A DNA stretch of 64,000 nucleotides from Pyrenophora tritici-repentis (GCF_003171515.1 NC_089396.1:2294001-2358000), one strand, 5' to 3'. Numbered from the stretch's first letter, positions 9,208-19,281 are shown. Numbers and translations are program-made. The notes: generated by a model not told the origin, from the letters alone.

Positions 9208-9570
9208 CTAGCTATCTTATAATAGCTTATGCCTACTTGTTGTCTAAGGGCCTCTCGTGCCTTTAAATAACACTAATTCTGTATAGCGGGTTAACCTACT
9301 CGCACGTTAAAGTAGCGGTTAAGAGGATTAACACGCGATAAGTAGACAAAGTCTTATAGCAAGGCTCTACTAATTAGAATTTGTTGCAAGTACAAGCTTA
9401 GGAATAATCGGGATGAAGATCATTGTTTTACTATCTATGAGATGAGAGCTCGTTATATGCGAGCTCTGCTGTGTACTAGTCTACAAAGGGAAGGTGCAAG
9501 CTCGGTGTCGGAGCTCCGTCACCGTGCAAGTATGAAATGGAGCTTTGCTGCGACAGAATTAAATATAAAG
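9208..9570. other. Unassigned A+T-rich transposon debris
   Basis: Low-complexity, A+T-rich sequence rich in TTAA and TAGC words between R2 copy 2 and R1 copy C. No ORF or clear terminal repeat. Probably RIP-degraded element sequence. Confidence 0.35.
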
Positions 9571-10008
9571 TGTAAGGGGCTACGCTTAGGGAGCAATCGC
9601 ACAGGTATACTAGAGTTGTATTCGATAGGGAAGAGAATTATAAGCTATCTCGTGCTGAAGGTTATTCGGGGAGCGGCTCAGAATAACCTTCTACCTATGG
9701 ACCACAGTCCGCAACAATCAATTAAGTGGGTCCTAGAAGGTTCAGATTGGATTGATTGATTACCGCTTTAAGCCTAGTAGTTACCTATAGGAGTTTAAGC
9801 CCTACCTAGATAGGTAAGTGGGTCTAGGAGAGTGACCGGATTGAATTGATTGTTGCGGAGTCTACTATGGACTATGCGGATGGTCTAAGCGTCGTTCGGA
9901 CTGAGATATCATCGAGGATTCACCAACTGGGCTCTAGCCCATCACACAGGTCCCCGGTGGCTGGCCCACCTGTGGCTGAACCCTGTGGCTGTGGAACATC
10001 GTGACACA
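9571..10008. repeat. Dispersed repeat R1, copy C (old LTR-like unit)
   Basis: The longest R1 copy, starting TGTAAGGGGCTACGCTTAGG and ending ATCGTGACACA. The left flank TAAAG (9566-9570) and right flank CAAAG (10009-10013) differ by a single C/T in a CpA context, so they may be a 5-bp target duplication hit by RIP. It is interrupted by a small hAT-type element at 9703-9864. Copies A and B lack that insert. Confidence 0.6.
9703..9864. mobile_element. Non-autonomous hAT-type MITE (162 bp)
   Basis: Its ends are inverted: GTCCGCAACAATCAATT near the left border and AATTGATTGTTGCGGAG near the right. An 8-bp duplication CTATGGAC lies at 9695-9702 and 9865-9872. Copy A of the host repeat has a single CTATAGAC-type site here. 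An 8-bp duplication points to the hAT superfamily. Its termini differ from those of the 6013-9153 element, so a different transposase family probably moved it. Confidence 0.78.
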
Positions 10009-11374
10009 CAAAGTTGACCGAGCTATTACATGACTACAAATAATATAAGTTTTCGCCTACTCTTATACTTTAGTCCCTAGATCCGATTATATGAAACTTT
10101 GTAGCAAAGTCATAAGTTGACGTAAGATAAGTATGCCATCCGTGTGGTACCTAGGCCACTGGCTGAAAGCGACGAGTCTTGCGCAGTGATTGAGTACCTA
10201 ACTACCTACCTACACTCGGTCGCGTCTGCTGCTTTACCACAACTTTAGCAAATTGTTTCGCCGTAACCATTGGTCCTAGACATGTACATCCTGGCTCTCG
10301 ATGTAGAAGAACAGACCTCAGAAACCCCGACATCGTAGCTGGGATTGCCTCTTCATATCTAGGTACCCAGCTCATTTCATCTCTTCCCACCGGGTCATTG
10401 AGGAGATGTATGAACCCTTAGAGAAATATAGAATATGTAGAGCTCCACGTCTGAAACGTATTTTAAAGATCAGTATGGCCGAAAGTGTAACGAGGTGAGG
10501 AGAGGAGGAGGACTGCGTTGCATTGTGTAGCTATGAAGGAGGGCAGCTATCTATATATGTGTGTGATAAGAAAGTGTAGTAGCGATAGCCGTACCCAACT
10601 CTCACCTAAATTAGTCTTCGCAAGGCCCAAACCGTTACAGAAAGAGAGGTACTAGGTATTGGTGCTTGTGGTCTTTTGCCGTAGGAAGGAGTCAGGATTC
10701 TGACTAGTCGGTAAAAGAACGAAAAAGATTTCGACAACGGTGCAGATGCGAGAAACGCTCTTACTTTGGCTGCGAGATAGACCATCGTACTTATCTGAGG
10801 TTGATGCGGGTCGGAAGATGGAAGAAAGTGCTTGAGGTAACAAACAGTAAGCCGACGCGGGATGCCCAATTCGGTAAGAACCACAGGGCTAACGCAAACT
10901 GACTTAGTACCCAGGATGAGCCGAGGTGGCTCCTTTACCACCTGGACATCTCCTACATACAGTACATGTTCACAGTCTACTCATTGTGTGTGTTGATCAG
11001 GACTAGACTGCACAGATTAGTTCGGATTTTGGAACGGAAGATTCATAGACCTCAGCGGCGGCGCTCCCCGCATCTGTAATATGGCGTCAGAATTGCTTAA
11101 CCGTGTCTGCTCGTAGAATTGGCGAGACTCGAGGGTCAAGCCGTCGGCTGAACATTAGCACCGGCAGATGTCATGTACCTCCGTGATGTCCGGCGTATGT
11201 AGAGTACCCCGCGAAAGATCACCTATCGGACCGCGTCAGACATGACCAACAGATGCCCACGTGCTGTCAGAGGTTGACGTTTACAAGCGACGAAAATCAT
11301 CGGCCAACCATCTGGAATATTCCCATATACATCCCTCTCGCTTTTTTATCACTCTGCGTCGTGTACAGCTCATC
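10009..11374. other. Intergenic region between transposon island and glycosidase
   Basis: Only short overlapping ORFs with no recognisable domain. The longest is 111 codons on the minus strand at 10606-10941 and lacks coding character. The last 100 bp upstream of 11375 is probably the glycosidase leader. No repeat or RNA gene seen. Confidence 0.4.
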
Positions 11375-13111
11375 ATGGTCTCTACGGACATTCCCCATCT
11401 TCGACAGTATGGAACAACCAAGCAGCTCATCGTTAATGGCAAACCATACCTCATGCTGGGCGGAGAGCTACAAAACTCATCGCTCTCATCTGCTGAGTAC
11501 ATGAGCGAAGTTTGGCCAAAGATGGTAGCAACAAAGGTTAACACTCTTCTTGGCTCCGTTAGCTGGGAGATGATTGAGCCTGAGGAAGACCGTTTTGACT
11601 TCGAAGAGCTGGATAAAGTCATTCTGGGTGCTCGCGAACATGGCTTGCATCTGATTCTATTGTGGTTCGGTTCTTACAAGAATGGTATGCAATAGCCCTG
11701 AACTTGACTGGATATTACGCTGACATAGATACCCTTAGGTAGATCTACATACGCTCCATCATGGGTCAAAACTAACCTAAAACGCTTTCCTCGTGCCGAG
11801 CTCAGAAAGGCTGGAGGTGTAGTCGAAGTTGCAGACGTCTTGTCTATGTTTCATGGAGAGAGCGTGGAAGCGGACGCCAAAGCGTTCCGAAAGCTACTCG
11901 TACACCTGAAAGAAGTCGACGAGAAACATAGCACTGTTCTGATGGTTCAGGTCGAGAACGAAGTCGGTCTTTTGTTCGACAGTCGAGACGGGAGCGCGCA
12001 AGCCAACAAGGTATTCACGGAACCTGTACCTAGTGACCTCCTTGAGTTCTTGAGCAAAGACTACGACACACTTCACACGGATCTTAAGAATAATCTGAAA
12101 ACATTTGTTGCTCGGTCGAAACCACAGTCTGGTACATGGGAAGAAGTTTTCGGATCAAGTAATAAGACGGAAGAACTCTTCATGGCTTACCACTACGCAC
12201 ACTACGTCAATCGTGTAGCAGCAGCTGGCAAGGCCGAATATCCTCTCCCGCTATATACCAATGTGTGGCAGAATTACGTCGGAGAAGATGCTGACAACGA
12301 CGAGGATACGCCTGTAGTAGTTGGAGGAGGTGGAGAACCAGGCGACTACCCTTCCGGAGGCGCAACAACCAATGTTCTTGATATCTGGCTGCGTTTTGCG
12401 CCTGACATCGACTTTATCGCACCAGATGTTTATCTGAATGAATATACGACCCTGTGCGATAAGTACCGACATCGCGATAACATACTCTTCATTCCGGAAC
12501 AGCGAAGAGACGAATACGGTGCACGGCGAATCTGGATCGCGTACGGAACATTTCAAGCTTTGCTAGCCAGTCCATTTGGCATTGATACCCTGGAGCCAGA
12601 GACCAATCCTTTCACCAAGCACTATGGGCTACTAGCAAAGGTTTCTCAGCTCGTCTTGGAGGCACAGCAGAACCCTGGATCCTCTGTTGGGTTCTGTTTC
12701 GATGAACTCGTCGGCAGCAAAGACCCTTCGAAACCCATCAAGAAGCGTTTTGGTGACTGGGATCTCACTATTGAGCGGTCCTTCGTTTTTGGAAAGCCAG
12801 GCACAGGCAGCGGCATGGTCATTCATCGTGGCGGGGCGCGCTTCCTGCTCATTGGCTGGGGCTTTCAGGTCACAGGTCGATCGACAAAGGCTGATACGAA
12901 GTTTAACGGCATTCTCAAGAATGAAGAAAAGGTTGTGGAGGATATGTCGACAGGCAAACTACGAACACTGAGAACGTTGGGTGGCGATGAAACAAGGAGC
13001 GGAGCCAGCGCAGTGATGCCTAACGAGGATCCTGATTACGGTGGCTTTCCTATCGCTATAACCATCCCGGCGAAGACGGGTATTGCAGAAGTGGAGTTCT
13101 ACTCTTTCTGA
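11375..13111 (+). CDS. GH35-like glycoside hydrolase (beta-galactosidase type, DUF5597-like C-terminus)
   Basis: Two exons, 11375-11684 and 11739-13111, with a 54-bp intron (donor GTATGC, branch GCTGAC, acceptor TTAG) joined in phase 1; product 560 aa. The N-terminus has the GH35-like strand KQLIVNGKPYLMLGGELQNS, then WEMIEPEEDRFDFEELDKVI and LILLWFGSYKNG. The acid/base Glu is in LMVQVENEVG near residue 173. The PVVVGGGGEPGD, DFIAPDVY and IPEQRRDEYGARR blocks and the SPFGIDTLEP segment fit bacterial and fungal proteins of the GanA/DUF5597 type. No signal peptide is seen from this ATG, so the enzyme may be cytosolic. An upstream in-frame ATG-less extension exists but lacks conservation-like character. 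Substrate is not determined; a beta-galactoside is likely by family. Confidence 0.85.
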
Positions 13112-13431
13112 GAACCTGTCGAGTAGTCAAGAATAAGACAAGCTTAGGTATTTAGTCGTGAAAGGCCAGCGCAATAATTGTACATAGGGTAGAGAATCAG
13201 CTGTGATAACGATGCGAAGGTTACATCATCCTACATCAATGTATACGGTATACACAAGGCCAGCACACTTGCAGAGTTGTTTGCCTTGTTTTTTTTTGCT
13301 TGCCCCCCGAACCCTGCTGGCTGTGCCGTAACACAGCTTTTCCTCGCGCCCATAACTTCTGCGCTTCCCCCATCATTAACTCATCAATATCTTACCACAT
13401 CAATCCGAAAATCTTACTCAAACTCACTAAG
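13112..13431. other. Short intergenic region
   Basis: 3' flank of the glycosidase and 5' flank of the disrupted F-box-like gene. A T-run at 13289-13298 precedes a pyrimidine-rich leader. Nothing else is apparent. Confidence 0.35.
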
Positions 13432-13897
13432 ATGAGCACATTCAACTTTCTCGCGCTTCCAAAGGAGTTACGCTTCGAAATATACTCCTACCTACTGGCA
13501 ACCCCCACACGCCGCAAAATTAACCATGCTGGCCTTCGCCAGAGTTGTCGCCTCATACAACAAGAGGTAGATCGAGTGTTTTGGAAACCTCACATACGCG
13601 AGTTCGAAAAGGAAGGTCAACAACTCCCGCTCAGATTAAGCGCTTTGAGTATGCGAACTCTAGAGATGAGAATCCGACCCGAATATTCGCTGTCCCTGCA
13701 AGACCTTCGCTCCCTCCACCTGAGGCTCTTTGAGTTCCTCTGGATCCTGCAAATCGACATTATATACGAACCTTGTCGGCAACAAGGCATTGACGAAATG
13801 GTCATCCTCTCAATCTCTCGGTCTGTCACCAAACATCTACAAAGCTTTCCCTCAAAAGCCGTCTCGGATTATTACATAGGCCGCCCTGAATTGATAC
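13432..13897 (+). pseudogene. F-box-like (2EXR-type) gene, 5' part, cut by Copia insertion
   Basis: ATG at 13432 opens MSTFNFLALPKELRFEIYSY, the typical start of F-box-like/2EXR proteins common in Dothideomycetes, followed by CRLIQQEVDRVFWKP. The frame reaches base 13897 and then enters the LTR at 13898, reading 10 LTR-encoded codons before a stop at 13929. The remaining 3' part lies 5.9 kb away at 19831-20012. Without the insert and one GATAC copy the frame is continuous and would specify 215 aa. The truncated 165-aa product could still be made from the present locus. Function of the family is mostly unknown; F-box-like proteins often bind SCF ubiquitin ligases. Confidence 0.8.
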
Positions 13898-14085
13898 TGT
13901 TGGTAGGCCTTGTACGATCGTACGGGTGAATAACAACAACGAGGTTCTTCTGGTGACTGGTATTGGTATTGATCTTCTACGAACATAGCTGCTACGAAGG
14001 TACACCTAAGCTCTGCGCAAGGTGGGCCGAAGTCGGGCCGAAGTGTCAAGCAGCCGACGTCTCTACCGATACTCACGATTCGACA
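13898..14085 (-). repeat. 3' LTR of the Copia element
   Basis: 188 bp, TGTTGGTAGGCC...GATTCGACA on the plus strand. It is the downstream LTR for the minus-strand element and matches 19638-19825 base for base by eye. It contains a direct repeat of GGGCCGAAGT-like words. Confidence 0.92.
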
Positions 14086-14152
14086 TTGGAAGTCTTTTCT
14101 TTCTGGATAGCTAGTAACTCTGCTTGTATCGGTAGTGACAGTGTGTGTAGCA

Positions 14153-17017
14153 TCAAACATCAAAGCTTGTCGGCCTCTGCACCCATCCATCTACTCGGAC
14201 TGTCAGCTTGTTGCCGTCAATAAAGCGTTCAAGAGCGCGGTTTGGCGATGCCTTCGTGAAGGCGTCAGCAGGATTATCGTCACCATTGATCCAGCGGATC
14301 TCAGTGATCTCGCGACGCTCATATGATTGACGCAGCGCCATGATGTCGATCATAAGACGCTTCTCCTTCGTTGTTCCAAGCTTAACGAGGCACTCGTACA
14401 AGGAGTACGAGTCTGTACAGACAACCAAGGGAACCTCAGGTATTCTAAGTCGTTCTGTGACTATTCTTAAGGTAGTGGCAATAGCGATGCCTATATCAAA
14501 GCCGTTGACCATGCCATAAATCTCAGAGGCTAGTACGCTCCTTGTGACGCGCTTACATTTTGTAGAGCTGTAGTGGATTATGTTGCCTTGGATTGTGAAG
14601 GTGTTAGCGTCAATAGACTCGTTGACGAGCATGAGGACAAAGCCGAGCTGTGAGCTGAGGTCCTTGTTGTTGGCAAAGGAGCCGTCTACGAAGACCATCA
14701 ACTTAGCCTCCGTGAGATTGACAGTGATGTAACGGAGGCCACGATCGAGGTTCTCTATCTGCCACTTCAGGCGCTTGTTGAGTGCCTTGATGTCCTCATC
14801 TGATGGTTGCTGCGCCTGAGCGGCGACGGACAGATCGAATGACGCCTCTGGTTGGCATGTTGATGCGATGTACGCTCCGCGGGCGCGCTGCTCTGTGTAC
14901 TGTTGCGCGCGGTCGGGTGCCCTAACGTCCACAAGTTTGATCTTTCCTCCTTGTCCTTTCTGCCTAAGGTTCAGAATTGGTTTGCTAGCGTCGATCGTGA
15001 GTGTACATCCATTAAAATCCAATTGAATTTCTGGTGTAAGGACAGACTTTGGTTTCGATCTAAACTCTGCCTTCTGGATCTTTTTCTCTTCAAGTAACGA
15101 GAACGCGGGTGTCCCAAGCATGAGAGTGTCATCTGTTTGCATGCCAACGATGCCGAAGATGCTGGTGTCGCTGTTTGTGATTAACAGGCATGGGTCGTAC
15201 GTAGATGTTGCCATGTCCAGTTCCTTGCAATGGTGCCCATGATAGGTTGTCCACCAGTGGACTCCTGCCTCTGCGATTCCATACAGTGGCTTGATCACAT
15301 GGAGTAGCGTGCCCCTCGGATATCGTGGTACCAGCTCAGTAGGAAGATGTGCGAGTATCGTCCTCTTCAGGGTTGTCTGCGCCTGGGGATACGCCTGCGT
15401 GATATCACGGAGCTCTATGTTCATTCCGCGTTGTACCATCTCGGGCGCCAGCGACATGATCAGGCGCTGGCTGCATCGCTGGATGGTTGGAGATTGCGTC
15501 AAGATAGCCTCTTTGCCGTGGTCCTGGTAGCCTTGGATAACCAGGCGGGATTTCTCATAGGGCTTGGTTGTCTTTCCCTTGACCTCACGTACCAGGCGTG
15601 ACTTGAAGATCCGGATCTTGCTGTGTAGCCTCTCGTCGTATTGCTCAAACTTGAAGACTCCACGACCTACGAGGTCGCTGATCTCTTGGTCATCAGATGC
15701 TTCAAAGGGTGCGCCTGGTGTTGTGATAACTCCATCGTTACGTAGCTTGATAGCTAGCTCAAGATCGTCCTGCTCCTTCTTGGTGATGTACGCGTGCCCC
15801 TTCCGCTTGTTCTTTGATCCTGGAGGGCGGCCTCTCTTGCGTGGTTGCACTGCCGGTGGTACTGCTACCGGCTCATGCGGCTCATTCAGCGCGTGTGGCG
15901 CATCGGGGTCGCTCCAAAGATGGTCCGGTCTGTAGTATGGCTTGACGACAGTAGATCTGAATGTTGTTGGACCATTGACCATATCGACAGTAACGTTGTG
16001 GCCGTCTATACTGGCGATCTTGTACGGGCCATTCCAGCCATCACTCTCTCTCCATACTAAGACTTCACTCTGGAGTGGGAGCGCGAGCATGTCTGCAGTG
16101 GCTGGTCCATTGCGGGTGTTCAAGGCGTCTGCAACTTGGCGCTCTGCAGTAAGCTTGCGCAGGGCTTTCGTCGCCTTTTGAATAGCCTCGCTGCGCCTAA
16201 CCATTGAAGGTGCCGGCGGCGACTCTGTAGTCATTCGTGGGTATGCTCCAAAGACTAGTAGAGTCGGGACTAGACCATCGGGTCCAGCGGTGTCATTGAC
16301 AGCTTTCACGGCCATTTGAAGGATCGCTTCATCAGACATATCGTCTTGGAGCTCGTCATGGAGTATATCCCATGCTCGGCGAAGTGGTGCGTGGTATCTC
16401 TCAGTCTTGCCCACCGACCAGTGAGCCTCTGTAGGCACCTGCTTGCATGTAACTCCCATGATCTTTGCCTCAGCACGGAACTCTGCGCTTGCAAAGTTGG
16501 TGCCTGCATCATGTGTGATGATGTCTGGTGGTCCTTGATACGTGTCGATCCATAGCATCCGCAGTGCCTGCCATGTCTCCTTAGCTGAGATAGCGCTGAG
16601 GAATTTTGCGCCTTGGAAAGCAGTTGAAGAATCAACCACATGTAATACTGGCTTGCCGCTGAGATACATCACATCCACCAGGATCTCATAGTTGAAGTGG
16701 TGATCATCCTTCAGAGTGAATTTGAATCGGCGCGGCGCGGAGCTGTGGAGCTGGCAGTGGTGGCAGAATTTAGTGACCTCCTCTAGGGTTCTCTCTTCAA
16801 AGTCGTTATGGCCAGCGTCCTTTAAGAGTTTAACTAGTCGCGTGACAGCTGGGTGTCCAAACCGGCGATGGAGCCGTCTCAGCTCTGTCTCAGTGAGAAA
16901 CACCGTTGCTCTCTCTCTCTTGTTGAGATGGAACCATGGGTGTCCCCATTTGCGTAGAACAGGGATGCGTATCTTGTCCTGAACAAGCTCATCTGTAGTG
17001 TTATTGAAGTAGACTTT
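14153..17017 (-). CDS. Copia pol: integrase, reverse transcriptase, RNase H
   Basis: Open frame of 955 codons with no ATG at its start, so it is expected to be made by frameshifting from the gag/protease frame. Order on the minus strand: a pre-integrase zinc finger (LHRRFGHPAV with CHHCQLHS), integrase core (VVDSSTAFQG, HDAGTNFASAEF), basic RGRPPGSKNKRKG linker, reverse transcriptase (RDITQAYPQAQ, ethic core MQTDDTLML, where most Copia elements have YVDD), and RNase H (VFVDGSFANN, VLASEIYGM, CTDSYSLYE, DDNPADAFTK). All catalytic acidic residues I can place are present. The frame opens after a TAA at 17018-17020 and ends near the 3' LTR. Probably active or recently active. Confidence 0.92.
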   Translation of the reverse strand, partial: KVYFNNTTDELVQDKIRIPVLRKWGHPWFHLNKRERATVFLTETELRRLHRRFGHPAVTRLVKLLKDAGHNDFEERTLEEVTKFCHHCQLHSSAPRRFKFTLKDDHHFNYEILVDVMYLSGKPVLHVVDSSTAFQGAKFLSAISAKETWQALRMLWIDTYQGPPDIITHDAGTNFASAEFRAEAKIMGVTCKQVPTEAHWSVGKTERYHAPLRRAWDILHDELQDDMSDEAILQMAVKAVNDTAGPDGLVPTLLVFGAYPRMTTESPPAPSMVRRSEAIQKATKALRKLTAERQVADALNTRNGPATADMLALPLQSEVLVWRESDGWNGPYKIASIDGHNVTVDMVNGPTTFRSTVVKPYYRPDHLWSDPDAPHALNEPHEPVAVPPAVQPRKRGRPPGSKNKRKGHAYITKKEQDDLELAIKLRNDGVITTPGAPFEASDDQEISDLVGRGVFKFEQYDERLHSKIRIFKSRLVREVKGKTTKPYEKSRLVIQGYQDHGKEAILTQSPTIQRCSQRLIMSLAPEMVQRGMNIELRDITQAYPQAQTTLKRTILAHLPTELVPRYPRGTLLHVIKPLYGIAEAGVHWWTTYHGHHCKELDMATSTYDPCLLITNSDTSIFGIVGMQTDDTLMLGTPAFSLLEEKKIQKAEFRSKPKSVLTPEIQLDFNGCTLTIDASKPILNLRQKGQGGKIKLVDVRAPDRAQQYTEQRARGAYIASTCQPEASFDLSVAAQAQQPSDEDIKALNKRLKWQIENLDRGLRYITVNLTEAKLMVFVDGSFANNKDLSSQLGFVLMLVNESIDANTFTIQGNIIHYSSTKCKRVTRSVLASEIYGMVNGFDIGIAIATTLRIVTERLRIPEVPLVVCTDSYSLYECLVKLGTTKEKRLMIDIMALRQSYERREITEIRWINGDDNPADAFTKASPNRALERFIDGNKLTVRVDGWVQRPTSFDV

Positions 17018-18533
17018 TTAAGCGGTCCATATCTGCAAGGCACAGCAAGAACGGTGTAGGCGCCTCGAGCACTTCGAAGTTGATCTTCCCAATCTCTGTA
17101 GAGACCTGCACTGTTCCAATAGACGCTGTAGCCTCGCCTTTTCCGAATTTGATAGATGCTTTCCCAGCTGTAGATGTGTCTATCTTAACTGTTGGATCTT
17201 CTCGTGTGAGTGCAAGATACTGCTCTTTGCCAACTGTAGATACGTTGGCAGCGCCTGTATCCGGGAGGATACCTTGGTACAGAGATCGTGTATAGCGGTC
17301 CTCGAGCAGAAACTGCGACGCTGGTGCTGACGGCGCGCCTCGACCGTATATGTCGTCGCCAGAAATGTGATGCAAGAACGCCTGGTCTGCAAGGCATTGC
17401 TCCTTGAAGAACTGCTGCTCAAAGTATTGTTGTTCGCCAGTGCCGTCGTCATTGTCGTCATCCTGGCAGTCTTCCTCCTCTTTCCAGCCTCTCTGGTTAT
17501 ACTGGCTGGTGTGCTCAATTCCTTCGTACTCTGCAAGGTGTACTGAGAAGTCCTTGGGTGGTGGCGCACCTGTAAAATACAGCATAGAGAAGAACTGCGC
17601 ACGGGCAGTCTTGCGCTCTTCGTCTGTGTGGTTTGTGGACCAGCATCCTTCCTTCTGGCAGACAAAGCACTTCTTCTTCCAGCGTGGCTTGAATCCACGG
17701 CTACTGTCAAAGCTTTGTTCGCCTTTTTGAAATGCGCCTCTAGTTCCGCCTCGGGACCCACCTCGGTTTCTTCCATTGCTGTTGTACCGGCGGTCTAAGT
17801 AGTACTGGTTACCTTGGTCTACCTCTGTGAAGTTGACAGAGGTAGTCATAGCGAGTGAGTTTTCAATCGAAGATCGTAGATCTCCAAATAGGACCTCGCA
17901 TTCTAGAGACGGCCTGTAGAGCGCCATTGCGAACTCTTTAACGCCTCGACATGCTGTGATTACTGTGGTCCGGAGCGCATATTCTCCCATATACTGCTGC
18001 CCAAGCGCCCTCTGGCATAACTGGAGTTTGTCTAGCATAATGTCAAGGACCTCATGGAGTGTCTTGTCAGGATTCTCCCTATGGACTTTAGCAAAGGATG
18101 TCGTCGTCCAGTCTGCATAGTAGTGACTGTGGTTGACGTCCGTGTCGAAGTGGTTCTTAAGCTTCGTGTATACAGTCAAGAATGTATCTGTCCGCTGATC
18201 AACGAAGTGGAGGTAGTAGTCTTGCGCACGGCCTTCCAGGATCCGTGGAAAGACTGCATGGAATTGGTCTGGCTGGATGTCTGCGTGATAGCAGATGCTG
18301 TAGAAGATCTTCAATTTGTCGTCTAGGAGGTCGTACGGCTTCCCTGTGTATTTCTTCTCACGATCCCACATCTTTGTAAAGACATTGATTGTCTTCGGAT
18401 CTAGTTTCCCATTATTAAACTCGATTGGGGAACTGCCTTGTATGGGTCTGTATCCCTGAAGGTATAATTGGAGGGACGCTCGGTCCCTTTGGGCGTTGTG
18501 GGTATGCTGGCGTGTATTCGCGGAATCTGTCAA
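17001..18533 (-). CDS. Copia gag C-terminal part and protease
   Basis: 510-codon frame whose first codon is not ATG (TTG at 18533), so it probably continues gag part A through a +1 shift in the 18415-18533 overlap. It contains the UBN2/gag-like region (YDLLDDKLKIFYSICYHAD, FPRILEGRAQDYYLHFVDQR), a zinc-knuckle-like CFVCQKEGCWSTNH, and a retropepsin motif GILPDTGAANVS near the C-terminus (about 17265). It ends with TAA at 17001-17003, 14 nt after the upstream stop of the pol frame, which defines the window for a second +1 shift. Structural capsid and protease functions are by family. Confidence 0.88.
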   Translation of the reverse strand: MTDSANTRQHTHNAQRDRASLQLYLQGYRPIQGSSPIEFNNGKLDPKTINVFTKMWDREKKYTGKPYDLLDDKLKIFYSICYHADIQPDQFHAVFPRILEGRAQDYYLHFVDQRTDTFLTVYTKLKNHFDTDVNHSHYYADWTTTSFAKVHRENPDKTLHEVLDIMLDKLQLCQRALGQQYMGEYALRTTVITACRGVKEFAMALYRPSLECEVLFGDLRSSIENSLAMTTSVNFTEVDQGNQYYLDRRYNSNGRNRGGSRGGTRGAFQKGEQSFDSSRGFKPRWKKKCFVCQKEGCWSTNHTDEERKTARAQFFSMLYFTGAPPPKDFSVHLAEYEGIEHTSQYNQRGWKEEEDCQDDDNDDGTGEQQYFEQQFFKEQCLADQAFLHHISGDDIYGRGAPSAPASQFLLEDRYTRSLYQGILPDTGAANVSTVGKEQYLALTREDPTVKIDTSTAGKASIKFGKGEATASIGTVQVSTEIGKINFEVLEAPTPFLLCLADMDRLKSLLQ

Positions 18534-19281
18534 AGTTGTTGTACGTTAAGCGAGGTTGATGACTTTGCTGTCGCTGGTCCGCCTGGTGTCGCCCGTCTGC
18601 CTGTGGTGTCTGTTCAATTGTCTCTACAAGCGGATCTGCTAGTTGTTGGCTGACCTGGGTACGGGTGCGGGTCTCGTCTTGGACATCGGTTTGTTGATCC
18701 TCTGCGTCTTGGTCTCTTGCCCTTGCAGAGGTTTGGCTCTGCGCTCGACTCGCTGTCCCTACGTTTGTAGGTTGTACCGATCCCGTAGTGTGTCGTCCTA
18801 GTAGCCTCCGCTGTTGCAGCATATACGCCGCTGACCGCTCGTCGAAGGCAGTAGATTGGAACTGATCGTCCGGCCACTTCGGACAATCCTCCTTGTGCAG
18901 TAGCTTGGCCACAGCTTCGCTTGGCGGCATGTTAACACGGCCAGTGTACACGCCCTTAAAGCGGAGGATCCGCTTTAGTTCCTTAGTATACGTTGCATGC
19001 GCGCGCATAAACATAGCTTCAGTCCAGCCTTCAAAGTCCTGACAGAACTCACCAAAGAGCTCTGCGTCTGCTGTTGGCCGGTCTGTGTAGTCTGCGATCG
19101 CACGCGCAATGTACGTTGTTGCTGCAGTTCCGTCTACCTCGTCGTCTGGGGCTTCGATCTCATCGTCCCAGATCTTTGGATCAATGTGACGCCACTCTCT
19201 TGCCTTTAGGTTTGTGGTCCCTAGCAACTCCTCTCGTGTGAGTGTACAGCCTCCATTACTGCTTGCTGTTTCGCTCGCCAT
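18415..19281 (-). CDS. Copia gag N-terminal part
   Basis: First ATG is at 19281 (MASETASSNGGCTLTREE), about 360 bp inside the 5' LTR; 289 codons including stop. It holds an N-terminal helical region (IARAIADYTDRPTADAELFG, WTEAMFMRAHATYTKELKR), then a Gln/Arg-rich low-complexity linker rich in DQDAEDQQTDVQDE and QADQRQQSHQ. It ends at TAA 18415 while the +1 frame carries on as part B. A single-base indel relative to relatives is the alternative to programmed shifting. Confidence 0.75.
   Translation of the reverse strand: MASETASSNGGCTLTREELLGTTNLKAREWRHIDPKIWDDEIEAPDDEVDGTAATTYIARAIADYTDRPTADAELFGEFCQDFEGWTEAMFMRAHATYTKELKRILRFKGVYTGRVNMPPSEAVAKLLHKEDCPKWPDDQFQSTAFDERSAAYMLQQRRLLGRHTTGSVQPTNVGTASRAQSQTSARARDQDAEDQQTDVQDETRTRTQVSQQLADPLVETIEQTPQADGRHQADQRQQSHQPRLTYNNFDRFREYTPAYPQRPKGPSVPPIIPSGIQTHTRQFPNRV

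Noticed and set aside
9442..9759. 105-codon plus-strand ORF
   Set aside because: Crosses from debris into repeat R1 and the MITE; no coding character.
10606..10941. 111-codon minus-strand ORF in intergenic DNA
   Set aside because: No domain, no homologous feel, overlapping ORFs in other frames; treated as chance.
11281..11622. 113-codon minus-strand ORF over glycosidase exon 1
   Set aside because: Antisense shadow of a well-supported gene.
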